Assembly: GCF_018283455.1 (NCBI RefSeq)
Contig: NZ_JAAMTH010000001.1
Coordinates: 3,205,501-3,269,500 of the forward strand
DNA from: Planococcus sp. MSAK28401
Lineage (GTDB): Bacteria > Bacillota > Bacilli > Bacillales_A > Planococcaceae
Direction: 5' to 3'
DNA length: 64,000 nt
In this document: positions 41,845-50,686 of the stretch, one piece after another
Layout: every line of letters begins with the position of its first letter
Position numbering within the stretch: position 1 is the first letter of the stretch
Notes under the pieces: generated by a model
The model's database searches: none
What the model was told of the DNA's origin: nothing
Seen by the model: only the letters and a program-made list of their open reading frames with translations
Program-made: the position numbers and the translations under genes

Positions 41845-42729
41845 ATGTTGAAGAAAGCGGCGATGTTGATGTTCGCAATGTCTCTCATGCTGACAGCGTT
41901 CAGCCATGCAGAAAATGTACAGGCAAGCGGCGATGCGCCTGATACCCGTGCCACTTGGCTATGGAACCCATGGATGTTCGTAGAAGATGAAGGGGCAGTA
42001 CTCACTTTTCTCGAAAACAAAAACGTCAATAAAGTCTATGTTCAAATCGACCGTGACATTCCTAAAGATACGTACCGCAGCTTTGTCGCGCAAGCGCACG
42101 CACGCGGCATAGCTGTATTCGCACTCGACGGGGCGCCTTCTTGGGTTGCGCCAAAAGGTTATACAAACCAGAACATGTTGATGAACTGGCTGGGTAATTA
42201 CCAAAGCGGGTCGACGGAGCAAGCGAGTTTTGATGGTATCCACTTGGATGTGGAGCCTTATTTGTACAGCGGCTGGAATTCGAATCGCGCTGCTACAGTG
42301 AAGTCCTATCAATCGCTTCTGCAAAGAGCCATTGTCAGCTCAGCTCACCTGAACTTGCCGCTTGAAGCCGACATGCCTTTTTGGTTCGACGAGATTCCTT
42401 ACAAAAATACCTTCGGCAGCGGATTATTGGCTGAGTGGGTCATTGCAAATACGGACGGAGTCACACTGATGGCTTACCGGGATTCAGCCCCGATGATCAT
42501 CGAAATCGTCAAAAATGAAATCGCCATGGCCGAAAAGTATGGCAAGAATGTAGTAGTGGGAGTGGAAACAGGGGTTACCGATGAAGGCAGCATCATCACC
42601 TTCGCCGAAGAAGGCGAAGCGTTCATGAATGTTCAGCTTGCTGAAGTGGCGGCTCATTACTCCGGACACTCTTCCTATGAAGGAAACGCCATCCACCATG
42701 TTGGCAGCTGGATGACGCTCAAGCCTTGA
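41845..42729 (+). CDS. Secreted TIM-barrel glycoside hydrolase-like protein
   Basis: A 294-residue exported protein. A signal peptide is clear (MLKKAAMLMFAMSLMLTAFSHA, cut near AENVQA). The mature part starts TRATWLWNPWMF and reads as a beta/alpha barrel; DGIHLDVEPYLYSGW carries the D-x-E catalytic-type motif of GH18-like barrels, and GVTLMAYRDS and VVVGVETGV supply later strands. It resembles uncharacterised putative glycosyl hydrolases. GGAGGAAAAGAAT precedes ATG 41845. It is placed under a c-di-GMP riboswitch next to polysaccharide genes, so I infer it trims or releases an exopolysaccharide. Confidence 0.82.
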   Translation: MLKKAAMLMFAMSLMLTAFSHAENVQASGDAPDTRATWLWNPWMFVEDEGAVLTFLENKNVNKVYVQIDRDIPKDTYRSFVAQAHARGIAVFALDGAPSWVAPKGYTNQNMLMNWLGNYQSGSTEQASFDGIHLDVEPYLYSGWNSNRAATVKSYQSLLQRAIVSSAHLNLPLEADMPFWFDEIPYKNTFGSGLLAEWVIANTDGVTLMAYRDSAPMIIEIVKNEIAMAEKYGKNVVVGVETGVTDEGSIITFAEEGEAFMNVQLAEVAAHYSGHSSYEGNAIHHVGSWMTLKP

Positions 42730-42737
42730 AAAGAACG

Positions 42738-42772
42738 GACACTTCTCCTGATCTTTGGAAGTGTCTTTTTAT
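42738..42772 (+). terminator. Terminator of the glycosidase-like gene
   Basis: GACACTTC and GAAGTGTC stem, followed by a T-rich tract. Confidence 0.85.
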
Positions 42773-43001
42773 TTTTCATCGGCCTGCTGCAGAAACAGCG
42801 TGACTGAACAATGTCCTTGGATAGCCATGTTTCTGAGAGTAAATTACTTACCTGGAAGCTGATTGATGTTATTCTATAAGTGGAAAATATTATCTATTTA
42901 ACTATTCTATTGGCATATTACGGAATATCATTTGCCAGTCTAAAACCTACATATCGTCCCACATCAATTTCGGGACATTCTTCGAAGGATGGTGAAAGAA
43001 C

Positions 43002-44615
43002 TTGGCCCAAACAGATTATAAAGCTTTACTTGCCAGTCGAATGGAAAGGGATTTTTCGAAATGGGCTGCTCAAGGTGAAATCCAAGAGCGTGAAGTCTAC
43101 CGATTTTTGCATACCATGAAAGGCACCGCTGGGACGATCGGCATGATGGAGCTGTCCGATTTTTGCGCAACCGAGCTGGATGCTTTCTCAGAACACAGCA
43201 CCGAGTTGCTGACGGTCGATTCGCTGACGGGATTCATGTCTTCGTTCCGACATTATTTTTCAGCTGAAGAGGCCACAAGCCCAGAAGAGCCGGAGTTGGA
43301 GATGCCTGAAAGCAAAGCTTCGAATGAAGAAGCCCTCGTATTGGTCATCGATCCTGATGCTGACTTTGCCGCGAAGCTCAAGGAGACCCTAGAACCTAAA
43401 GGCATTCCTGTTGTCATCGCACTGGATGGCCAAAAAGGCACCGAATTATTTTACACATTGCATCCGCAGATGGTGTTATTGGATGCGAAGTTGCCGGACG
43501 CCGACGGGTTCAGCCTGGCCGAAAGAATCGCCGAAGCCGGCAGAAGCCGCCACCTGCCCGTCGCCCTCATGAGTGAAGATGACCAGATCGATAACCAAAT
43601 CCGTGCAATGGAAATTGGCGCCACTGATTTTTTAGCCAAGCCCTTGAACATGGCGTATTTTCTTCCCTATTTAGCCAATCGCCTGCGCGGCCAGGAAATC
43701 GTCTTGCAAGGCACGCGAATTGATGAATTGACCGGAGCCGGCAATCGCCAAGCTTTTGATGAGGTTTTGCTGCAAATGACTAATCTCGCTGAAAGAACCG
43801 GCAAGCCATTTACACTTGCCTTGCTTGATTTGGATCATTTCAAAAAAATCAATGACGACTACGGACATTCAACCGGAGACGAAGTTTTGCGTTCATTCAG
43901 CCAATTTGTGCTGAACTTAAAGCGAGAGCCCGACTCGTTCTTCCGCTATGGCGGAGAGCAATTTGCTTTGATCTTACCGGAAACTAAGCCGGAGGAAGCT
44001 GCTGTATGGATTGACCGCCTACATGAGGCGCTGGCCACAACGGAATTTGCTGCCCATTCCAATACGCCAATTCGCTTGACCTTCTCAGCCGGAGTCAGCG
44101 AATACCGGCTCAAGCAGGAAACCATCGTCAATCAAGCTGACCAAGCGCTGTATCAAGCTAAACGAAACGGCCGCAACCAGACGATGGTGTATGAAGCCGA
44201 AGAACATGACTTGAGGCGCAAACTGAATATCGTCATTGTCGACGATGACTCACTCGTGCGAAAACTGGTCGCTAAGCAATTTTCCAATTGGAAGGCTGAG
44301 GATTTCGATATCCAAATCGAAGAATATCCAGACGGCCTTGCCCTCGTCGATTCCGATTGGTATCGTCCGGATGAAAATTACATGATCTTGCTGGACGGCG
44401 TCATGCCAAAAATGGACGGGCTGGAAGTGCTGAGCCATGTGCGCTCGCAATATCCTCATGACAATATCGTCGTGTCCATGCTCACTTCCCGGAACAACGA
44501 ATCCGATATCGTCTTGGCCTTAAAGAGCGGAGCCGATGATTACATCGTCAAACCGTTTTACGCACAGGAAGTCGTGGCCCGCGTCCAGCGGCTGACGAAG
44601 AGGATGTTCCAGTGA
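43002..44615 (+). CDS. HPt-REC-GGDEF-REC diguanylate cyclase
   Basis: A 537-residue cytoplasmic signalling protein. An HPt domain (1-75) has phosphoacceptor His37 in FLHTMKGTAGTIG. REC1 (about 110-230) has Asp in VLLDAKLPDADG and Lys in FLAKPLN. The GGDEF domain (about 240-400) has LDELTG-like start, DLDHFKKINDDYGHSTGD and the signature RYGGEQF at about 317, a Q in place of the usual second acidic residue. REC2 (about 407-537) has VDDDS, Asp in ILLDGVMPKMDG and Lys in YIVKPFY. The start is TTG 43002 behind GAAGGATGGTG. It begins a four-gene operon and probably receives phosphate from the convergent hybrid kinase. Confidence 0.92.
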   Translation: MAQTDYKALLASRMERDFSKWAAQGEIQEREVYRFLHTMKGTAGTIGMMELSDFCATELDAFSEHSTELLTVDSLTGFMSSFRHYFSAEEATSPEEPELEMPESKASNEEALVLVIDPDADFAAKLKETLEPKGIPVVIALDGQKGTELFYTLHPQMVLLDAKLPDADGFSLAERIAEAGRSRHLPVALMSEDDQIDNQIRAMEIGATDFLAKPLNMAYFLPYLANRLRGQEIVLQGTRIDELTGAGNRQAFDEVLLQMTNLAERTGKPFTLALLDLDHFKKINDDYGHSTGDEVLRSFSQFVLNLKREPDSFFRYGGEQFALILPETKPEEAAVWIDRLHEALATTEFAAHSNTPIRLTFSAGVSEYRLKQETIVNQADQALYQAKRNGRNQTMVYEAEEHDLRRKLNIVIVDDDSLVRKLVAKQFSNWKAEDFDIQIEEYPDGLALVDSDWYRPDENYMILLDGVMPKMDGLEVLSHVRSQYPHDNIVVSMLTSRNNESDIVLALKSGADDYIVKPFYAQEVVARVQRLTKRMFQ

Positions 44616-45664
44616 ACTTATCGCATTTCTGGATCCTCATCGCCTCCCTGTTCCTCGGCCAGTTGCTTCTCTTGTTGATCTTAGCTTGGCGCAAGCAGCA
44701 ATCGAATAAACGGGAAGCTGCAATCAACAGCCAATACAATGCCTTAACTGATTCATTCAGCTCTCATATGATGGATCCCTCAGACGAACGGTTCATTGCG
44801 GAACTGAAAGCCTCCCCTTATCACTTGGTCGTGCTTGAACGCCTATTAAACCATTATGTATCCGTCACTAAAGCAGGAGCTGATTCGCCCGCTGTTTTAC
44901 GCTTGTCGGAAGAATTCCTTTCCACGCGTTATATGAAGCTGCTCAAGCGAGGAAACTGGGCAATGCGAATGAACACTTTGTATTTCATCGAAGATTTCCG
45001 CATGGAATCGCTCGTTCCACAGCTAAAGGAAAAATTAGCGAAAAGTTCCCGGCTCGACCAAGAGACACAGCAATTGATCCGCACGCTCGCTTCTTTAAAC
45101 GAGACGATGGCTATCGAGGCGCTGGCGAAATACCCTGACGCTCCGGCCCGTCTGTATATCGATGTTTTCAAACGATTGGATGAACTGACAAAACTGGATG
45201 CGCTGGATGCCGCGTTGAAAAACGAAACTGGCAACCAGACGCTTAAGCATTCCGCCGTTTCCTATATCGGCATGGCCGGCATGACGCTGTTTCTTCCCCG
45301 CGTTGAAGAAGAATTGCAGCACCCTGAAATGGAAATGCGCATTCAGGCATTGAAAGCGATCCTTCATCTGCAATACATGAATTCCCCAAGCGCCCTGGCG
45401 CCGTTTTTCGAGTCAACCGCTTGGCCTGAGCGTATGTTTGCCGCCCAGATTGCCGGAAAGCTGCAATTGTCGCGCTATAAAGAAGCGCTAGGCGAGTTGC
45501 TTGGGGATTCGGTGTGGTGGGTCCGCTACTCATCAGCCGAAGCCTTGACGCAGTTTTCGGAAGGGGATATCGTGCTGACCCATTTCGCAGAAAGCCATCC
45601 CGACCGCTATGCGCGTGACATGGCCAATCAATGGAAAACCTCCCTTTTAGGAAGTGAACAATAA
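44612..45664 (+). CDS. Membrane-anchored HEAT-repeat protein
   Basis: A 350-residue protein. One N-terminal membrane helix (FWILIASLFLGQLLLLLILAW) precedes a cytoplasmic all-helical array (about 60-345). Helical pairs such as WAMRMNTLYFIEDFRMESLVPQLKEKL, MEMRIQALKAILHLQYMNSPSALAPFF and VWWVRYSSAEALTQFSEGDIVLTHFAE read as HEAT repeats. GTG 44612 overlaps the stop of the GGDEF gene (GTGA), and the next gene overlaps its stop by one base, so synthesis of all three is coupled. I infer a scaffold that links the signalling protein to the glycosyltransferase. Confidence 0.82.
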   Translation: MNLSHFWILIASLFLGQLLLLLILAWRKQQSNKREAAINSQYNALTDSFSSHMMDPSDERFIAELKASPYHLVVLERLLNHYVSVTKAGADSPAVLRLSEEFLSTRYMKLLKRGNWAMRMNTLYFIEDFRMESLVPQLKEKLAKSSRLDQETQQLIRTLASLNETMAIEALAKYPDAPARLYIDVFKRLDELTKLDALDAALKNETGNQTLKHSAVSYIGMAGMTLFLPRVEEELQHPEMEMRIQALKAILHLQYMNSPSALAPFFESTAWPERMFAAQIAGKLQLSRYKEALGELLGDSVWWVRYSSAEALTQFSEGDIVLTHFAESHPDRYARDMANQWKTSLLGSEQ

Positions 45665-47061
45665 TGCAGGAAGTAGCGCTGATTTTATCTTATATCGTCA
45701 TTGCCTATATGCTTTTTTCAAGCCTGAGCTATCTCGGGCTCTTTGCACTTGCATACGGGAAAGTCAAAAAAGAAAACAAGCTCGATAAGCGAGAGTCTAC
45801 AGAAGATTTTTTAAGAAACCAATCGACTTATCCGGTGTCGATCCTCGTGCCTGCGTACAATGAAGAAGTCGGCGTTGTCAGCACGGTGCGCTCGCTGTTG
45901 GCGCTGGAATATCCTGAAAAAGAAATTATCGTCATCGATGACGGATCGAAAGACAGCACATCGCTGCGCATGATTGAAGAATTCAAGATGAAGAAAATCC
46001 CTTTCGCCGTCCGCACACACATCGAGACCGCGGAAATCGAGGCCATTTACCAATCCTCGATCTTCCCTTATATCCGCCTCATCAAAAAAGCGAACGGCGG
46101 CAAGGCAGATGCGCTAAATGCCGGGGTCAATCTCTCTTCTTTCCCGTACTTCTGTGCGATTGATGGAGATTCCATCTTAGAAAACGACGGCTTGTTAAAA
46201 TGCATGAAACCGATTATCGAATCCGACGGCCAAATCATCGTCACCGGCGGATCTGTCCGAATCGCCAACGGCTCGACCATCTCCAGAAGCAAAGTAGAAC
46301 TTGTCGGCTTGCCGAGAAACCCGATCGTCCTCATGCAGATCGTCGAGTATTTCCGCGCCTTCTTGATCGGCCGCCTGGCGTTGAGCCATTTGAATATTTT
46401 GCTGATCGTTTCCGGGGCATTTGGCGTCTTCAATAAAGAGCGCGTCATCCAAGCCGGGGGCTACAATAAGAACACCGTCGGCGAGGATATGGAATTGGTC
46501 GTGCGGCTGCACCGTTTGCTGCGAGAAGAAAAATCCAAGCAGCGCATCGAATACATCCCAGACCCCGTCTGCTGGACGGAAGCCCCTGAATCACTGGAAG
46601 TGCTCAGGTCTCAGCGGATCCGCTGGCAGCGCGGGCTGCTTGAAACTTTGTGGAATCACAGAAAAATGATGCTCAATCCGAAATATGGCTCGATCGGTTT
46701 GTTTTCCATGCCTTATTTCTTGTTTGTCGAATTGCTCGGTGCTGTATTTGAGTTTATCGGCTACTTCATCATTTTCGGCGGCTTTTTCTTCTCGCTGGTC
46801 GATCCGCAAGTCGCCGGTGTCATGTTCTTGGTGACGGTGTTCTACGGGTCGCTCATTTCGGCACTCGCCGTGTTGCTGGAAGAATTGACGCTCCACAAAT
46901 ATCCGAAAGTTTCCCATTTGATGCGCCTGTATTTTTGGGCATTGACTGAGGCCTTTTGGTACCGCCCGCTTATGGTATTGTGGCGGGTCAAAGGAATTTT
47001 CGCCACTTTCCAAAAGAAAGCACATTGGGGCGATATGAAACGCAAAGGAATTTCGACTTAA
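45664..47061 (+). CDS. Family 2 processive glycosyltransferase
   Basis: A 465-residue membrane GT2 of the cellulose/PNAG/hyaluronan synthase type. An N-terminal helix, then the catalytic domain: VSILVPAYNEEVGV, VIDDGSKDST, CAIDGDSIL (D-x-D), GEDMEL (the E-D base motif) and QRIRWQRG (Q-x-x-R-W). C-terminal membrane helices follow. An unusual insertion (about 115-140) separates the first Asp region from ANGGKADALNAG. No PilZ domain is fused. It probably makes and exports a beta-linked polysaccharide, controlled by the co-transcribed c-di-GMP protein. Confidence 0.92.
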   Translation: MQEVALILSYIVIAYMLFSSLSYLGLFALAYGKVKKENKLDKRESTEDFLRNQSTYPVSILVPAYNEEVGVVSTVRSLLALEYPEKEIIVIDDGSKDSTSLRMIEEFKMKKIPFAVRTHIETAEIEAIYQSSIFPYIRLIKKANGGKADALNAGVNLSSFPYFCAIDGDSILENDGLLKCMKPIIESDGQIIVTGGSVRIANGSTISRSKVELVGLPRNPIVLMQIVEYFRAFLIGRLALSHLNILLIVSGAFGVFNKERVIQAGGYNKNTVGEDMELVVRLHRLLREEKSKQRIEYIPDPVCWTEAPESLEVLRSQRIRWQRGLLETLWNHRKMMLNPKYGSIGLFSMPYFLFVELLGAVFEFIGYFIIFGGFFFSLVDPQVAGVMFLVTVFYGSLISALAVLLEELTLHKYPKVSHLMRLYFWALTEAFWYRPLMVLWRVKGIFATFQKKAHWGDMKRKGIST

Positions 47062-47078
47062 TTGCAAGGAGGATACTT

Positions 47079-47435
47079 ATGAAGAAAATATTAGTCGCAG
47101 ATGATGAAGATATTTTGCGCATCCTGATCGCAGACACATTGGAAGATGACTTCCTGATTGAAGAAGCCGAAGACGGCAAAGAAGCCCTGGAAAAGATCCG
47201 GTCCAATGACTACGATTTGGTCGTACTGGATTATATGATGCCGTATTTGACCGGCATGGAAGTGCTCGAGGAAGTCAGAAAAGACCAAAACGACACGAAA
47301 GTGTTGATGCTGACAGCGAAAGCGCAAGACGCTGACCGCGAGAAAGCCATCTTGAACGGGGCGGATTATTTTATGTCCAAGCCGTTCAGCCCGATGGAAT
47401 TATTGGCGCTTGTGGAAGATATTTTGGTGTCCTGA
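47079..47435 (+). CDS. Stand-alone response regulator (single REC domain)
   Basis: A 118-residue receiver. Acidic pocket VADDEDILR, phosphoacceptor Asp in LVVLDYMMPYLTGME, Thr in LMLTAKA, Lys in YFMSKPFSPMELL. There is no output domain. AAGGAGG precedes ATG 47079, 17 nt after the glycosyltransferase. As last gene of the operon it may shuttle phosphate between the hybrid kinase and the HPt domain, or bind the HEAT/GT complex directly. Confidence 0.92.
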   Translation: MKKILVADDEDILRILIADTLEDDFLIEEAEDGKEALEKIRSNDYDLVVLDYMMPYLTGMEVLEEVRKDQNDTKVLMLTAKAQDADREKAILNGADYFMSKPFSPMELLALVEDILVS

Positions 47436-47536
47436 TAAGCTGTGTTCTCCGAAGCTTGGATAGCCCACTGCTTCATTGAGATGAGAAGAGCTTTCGCATC
47501 CTATGTCTACGTAAAATTTCAAAATAGTTAACACTA

Positions 47537-47578
47537 TAAAAAACGACCAGCCCCTATCTTAGGAGCTGGTCGTTTTTT
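47537..47578. terminator. Bidirectional terminator between the GGDEF-GT operon and the hybrid kinase
   Basis: AAAAAACGACCAGC pairs with GCTGGTCGTTTTTT; convergent genes end on both sides. Confidence 0.92.
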
Positions 47579-47597
47579 CATTTCGTTTAACTATTTC

Positions 47598-50462
47598 TCA
47601 ACTCTCCGGCTCGTCGTCTAATCCGTATGTGGCGTAGAAAATGACACCGTTTTGCTCTTGGCCGTTTTGCAGGTTCTTCATCACTTTCGACAAATTCACC
47701 GGCGCATACGGTTTGGTCAGGTAATGATTGATCTTGCTGATTTTACTGGCATCAGCCGATGGGTCAAGTGCGGAGGAAATGACGATCGGCGTGTTCCGTG
47801 TAACAGGGTCCTCTTTCATCATATCGACCAGGTCCCAACCGCTCAATTCCTCGCCGAGCATGATGTCTACGACAGCGCCGACCAAAGGCGTACGCTTCGC
47901 TTCTTTGAAAGCTTCCCTTGGCGAGGTGTGGTAAATCACCTTAAAGCCATTGAGCTTCAATTCTTCAGACAACAGCAGCGCAAGGCTCATATCGTCTTCT
48001 ACGATCATCACAGGCGGATTTTCTTCTGCGCCTTCCTGCGCAGTATATTCCTGGATTCCGGATACGAGCGGCAATTCAAAGTGGATGGTCGTGCCTTGCC
48101 CTTCCTGTGATTCGATCCAAATTTTGCCGTCATGCTTGACGATGATTTCCTGGCAAATCGCGAGACCCAGTCCCGTCCCCCCAATTTTGCGGCGCGAACT
48201 ATTATCGATGCGCTGGAATTTGGAGAACAGCTTAGGAATATCTTCAGCTGGAATTCCGATCCCTTCATCTTGGATAGAGACGCGGAGATTATTAAAATTA
48301 TTCTTCATGCAGATGGTCACATTGCCGCCTTCAGGGGAAAACTTGATAGCATTACCGATTAAATTCATCAATACTTGCGCCAGGCGCTCACGGTCGCCTT
48401 CCACTTTAACGTCTGAAGCATCGTCGATTAATACAATGGAATGGGTCGACTGCGTCCTGAATTTCTCTGCTGCTTCGATGACCAGCTCATTCATCGACAG
48501 TTTATCCATCCGGTACACCTGGTCCCCAGACTCCATACGCTGCAAATCCAAGAAATCGTTGATCAAATTGGTCAAACGCATCGCTTCTTTATAGATGGTC
48601 TTCAAATAACGCACTTGCTTGTCCGGTTTCAATTCCTTATTGAGCAGCAATTCCGTAAAGCCAAGTACGCTCGACAGCGGGGTCCGCAGCTCGTGGCTGA
48701 CGGTGCTGACCAATTCGGATTTCATCTTGTCGACCTCATGCTCTCTCGTAATGTCGCGATGCACAAAGATCGTGCCTGTGCGCTCCTCGTCGACGATGAC
48801 CGGGGTGCTGTAGACATCAATGACCCGTTCATAAGGCGCTTTGACGGTATATTGGAAGGTCTTTGCTTCGCTCTCTTTATTGCGGATGCACATGTTGAGG
48901 AATTCAACCATCGCTTCTGGAGTGGTCGTTTGTTCGGCCATCTTATGGATCCATGCCTCTTGTGGAATAACCGCATCCAGCGGCGCATTGCCGCAACTGA
49001 GCATCGTGCACATCGTTTCATTGCGCTGCACCATGCTGCCATTTTTTCCAATGAACTGAATGCCTTCATTGATATTATTGACGATGCGTTCATTCAATGT
49101 CCGTTCATGGATTGCCGCATCGTATAATTGGATTCGGTCGATTGCCAAATGGATTCGTTTCAGCAATCCGTCGATATCGGCTTCTTCTTCTGTTGAAAAG
49201 GCTCTTCCGACACGCGACAAGCCGATTAGCGCGATGCCTTCGTTTTGTTCATTTTTCACAGAAGCATACAAGTCATGGGCATAGACGGGACCGTCCACAA
49301 AGCCTTTTTGCTCCAGCGCTTCCCTTCTGACTGTAAAGGATTCATCTTCTTTCAAGCGAGCCGTTAAATAAGGAATTTGTTGTTCTTGGAATTGCTCGAA
49401 CATACCCTCCGTGAACCCTTTCAGCGCATATTCGCCAGACCCCGGCAACCATAAAACACCTGTGTCGATGTCATAAGTGTCAGTGAAGTACTTGAGCGTG
49501 GCATTGATCAATTTCTGTTTATCCAAAGTGAATGACAGGATATGGTTCAAGTCGTTGAAGCGGATTAACCGGTCCTTCGTTTGGCCGGTTTCTTCCAAGG
49601 CCACTTGCAGTTCTTCCTGCTTTTCCTGCAACTGATTCTTGTTCACAAGTAAGGCCTGGTTTTGGGAAGTCAGGTCTTCCTGGTTTTTACGGATGGTATT
49701 CATCATCCGGTAAAAAGTCATCGACAATAAGCCGATTTCATCTTTCCGTTCGATAGGAGTGTAAGACATTTGCTCGCCATTGCCGAACCCTTCGATGGAT
49801 TCGCGCATTCCTTCCAAAGGCTTGACGATATCGTTCATGGCTCTATAAATAATCAAAGCTGTAATGATAAATAGCAGGATAAACAACAAAATCAATACGA
49901 ACGAAAAGTTTTCGGACTGCCTGATCATGTCTTCGTTCAATTGCTCCAATTCTGCTTCGGATGTGGTTTTGTATTCATCGGCGAAAGCGACAAATTCGTT
50001 TACCGCAGCATTGGTGCCGGCATTCGAAAGATCCCTCAACGCTTGGTAATCGTTATTTTCCACTGCTTCAATGGCGTTTGGAAGTACTTGGCCTTCGAAT
50101 GTCGCGATAAATGTGGTCAAATCTGAAATTTCTTTTTGTTCTTCATTATTAATCGATAAACTTTCCAATCTTTCCATTGCACTCTTCAAAATTTCTAGCT
50201 CTACATATGCCAGCCTCAGCTCTTCTTGGTTTTGAAAAGCATAGTACCCTCTCGTGCGGAAAAAAAGCTGGTTTAAGGCTTCCGAGAGCCCTTGCAGCGT
50301 TTCCTGCTTCTCGGCCAGCTGATCGTATTCTTCCAGTTTATCCTCTTGCAGCTTATTCATATAAAAATAAATGCCGGCAATCAATAAGGAACAAATCAGC
50401 AAAGAAGATAATGTTAAACGAAGATACTTATGTCTGATGCCTTTTTCCGATGATTTAAACAT
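47598..50462 (-). CDS. Hybrid histidine kinase (4HB-HAMP-GAF-PAS-HK-REC)
   Basis: A 954-residue membrane kinase. TM1 is near residues 17-35 and TM2 near 187-207, enclosing a helical extracellular sensor of about 150 residues. HAMP (about 208-262) and a coiled coil (265-310) follow, then a GAF-like domain (about 320-450) and a PAS domain (about 455-575). The kinase core has His about 590 in STVSHELRTPLSSVLGF, N box NLIGNAIKFSPEGG, and G boxes DEGIGIPAEDI and GGTGLGLAI. A C-terminal REC domain (about 830-940) has VEDDMS and Asp in VVDIMLGEELSG. It converges on the HPt-REC-GGDEF-REC operon, giving all parts of a phosphorelay. Confidence 0.94.
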   Translation of the reverse strand: MFKSSEKGIRHKYLRLTLSSLLICSLLIAGIYFYMNKLQEDKLEEYDQLAEKQETLQGLSEALNQLFFRTRGYYAFQNQEELRLAYVELEILKSAMERLESLSINNEEQKEISDLTTFIATFEGQVLPNAIEAVENNDYQALRDLSNAGTNAAVNEFVAFADEYKTTSEAELEQLNEDMIRQSENFSFVLILLFILLFIITALIIYRAMNDIVKPLEGMRESIEGFGNGEQMSYTPIERKDEIGLLSMTFYRMMNTIRKNQEDLTSQNQALLVNKNQLQEKQEELQVALEETGQTKDRLIRFNDLNHILSFTLDKQKLINATLKYFTDTYDIDTGVLWLPGSGEYALKGFTEGMFEQFQEQQIPYLTARLKEDESFTVRREALEQKGFVDGPVYAHDLYASVKNEQNEGIALIGLSRVGRAFSTEEEADIDGLLKRIHLAIDRIQLYDAAIHERTLNERIVNNINEGIQFIGKNGSMVQRNETMCTMLSCGNAPLDAVIPQEAWIHKMAEQTTTPEAMVEFLNMCIRNKESEAKTFQYTVKAPYERVIDVYSTPVIVDEERTGTIFVHRDITREHEVDKMKSELVSTVSHELRTPLSSVLGFTELLLNKELKPDKQVRYLKTIYKEAMRLTNLINDFLDLQRMESGDQVYRMDKLSMNELVIEAAEKFRTQSTHSIVLIDDASDVKVEGDRERLAQVLMNLIGNAIKFSPEGGNVTICMKNNFNNLRVSIQDEGIGIPAEDIPKLFSKFQRIDNSSRRKIGGTGLGLAICQEIIVKHDGKIWIESQEGQGTTIHFELPLVSGIQEYTAQEGAEENPPVMIVEDDMSLALLLSEELKLNGFKVIYHTSPREAFKEAKRTPLVGAVVDIMLGEELSGWDLVDMMKEDPVTRNTPIVISSALDPSADASKISKINHYLTKPYAPVNLSKVMKNLQNGQEQNGVIFYATYGLDDEPES

Positions 50463-50624
50463 GATGCCCCGCCCCCAGCCCTTCGTTGTTTTATGCAGTA
50501 AAAAAATTTCAAAATTTAACCTTCATTGTAAAAATTCTTCTCTTGTCATAGTATACGATTTCTCTCATTTATAGAATCTTTTTTTATGCTTTTCTTCTTA
50601 TATAATTGAGTCCTATACAATTGA

Positions 50625-50656
50625 AAAAGCTTGAGGCAATGGAAGCCTCAAGCTTT
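50625..50656. terminator. Terminator of the cardiolipin synthase gene
   Basis: AAAAGCTTGAGGC and its complement form a 13-bp stem; T-run on the minus strand. Confidence 0.88.
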
Positions 50657-50686
50657 TGTGTCTTTTTGGGAAAATGACCACCGACT

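Noticed and set aside
47950..49127. Plus-strand ORFs of 214 and 228 codons opposite the hybrid kinase
   Set aside because: Shadow frames of a clear multidomain kinase; no family motif and no ribosome site.
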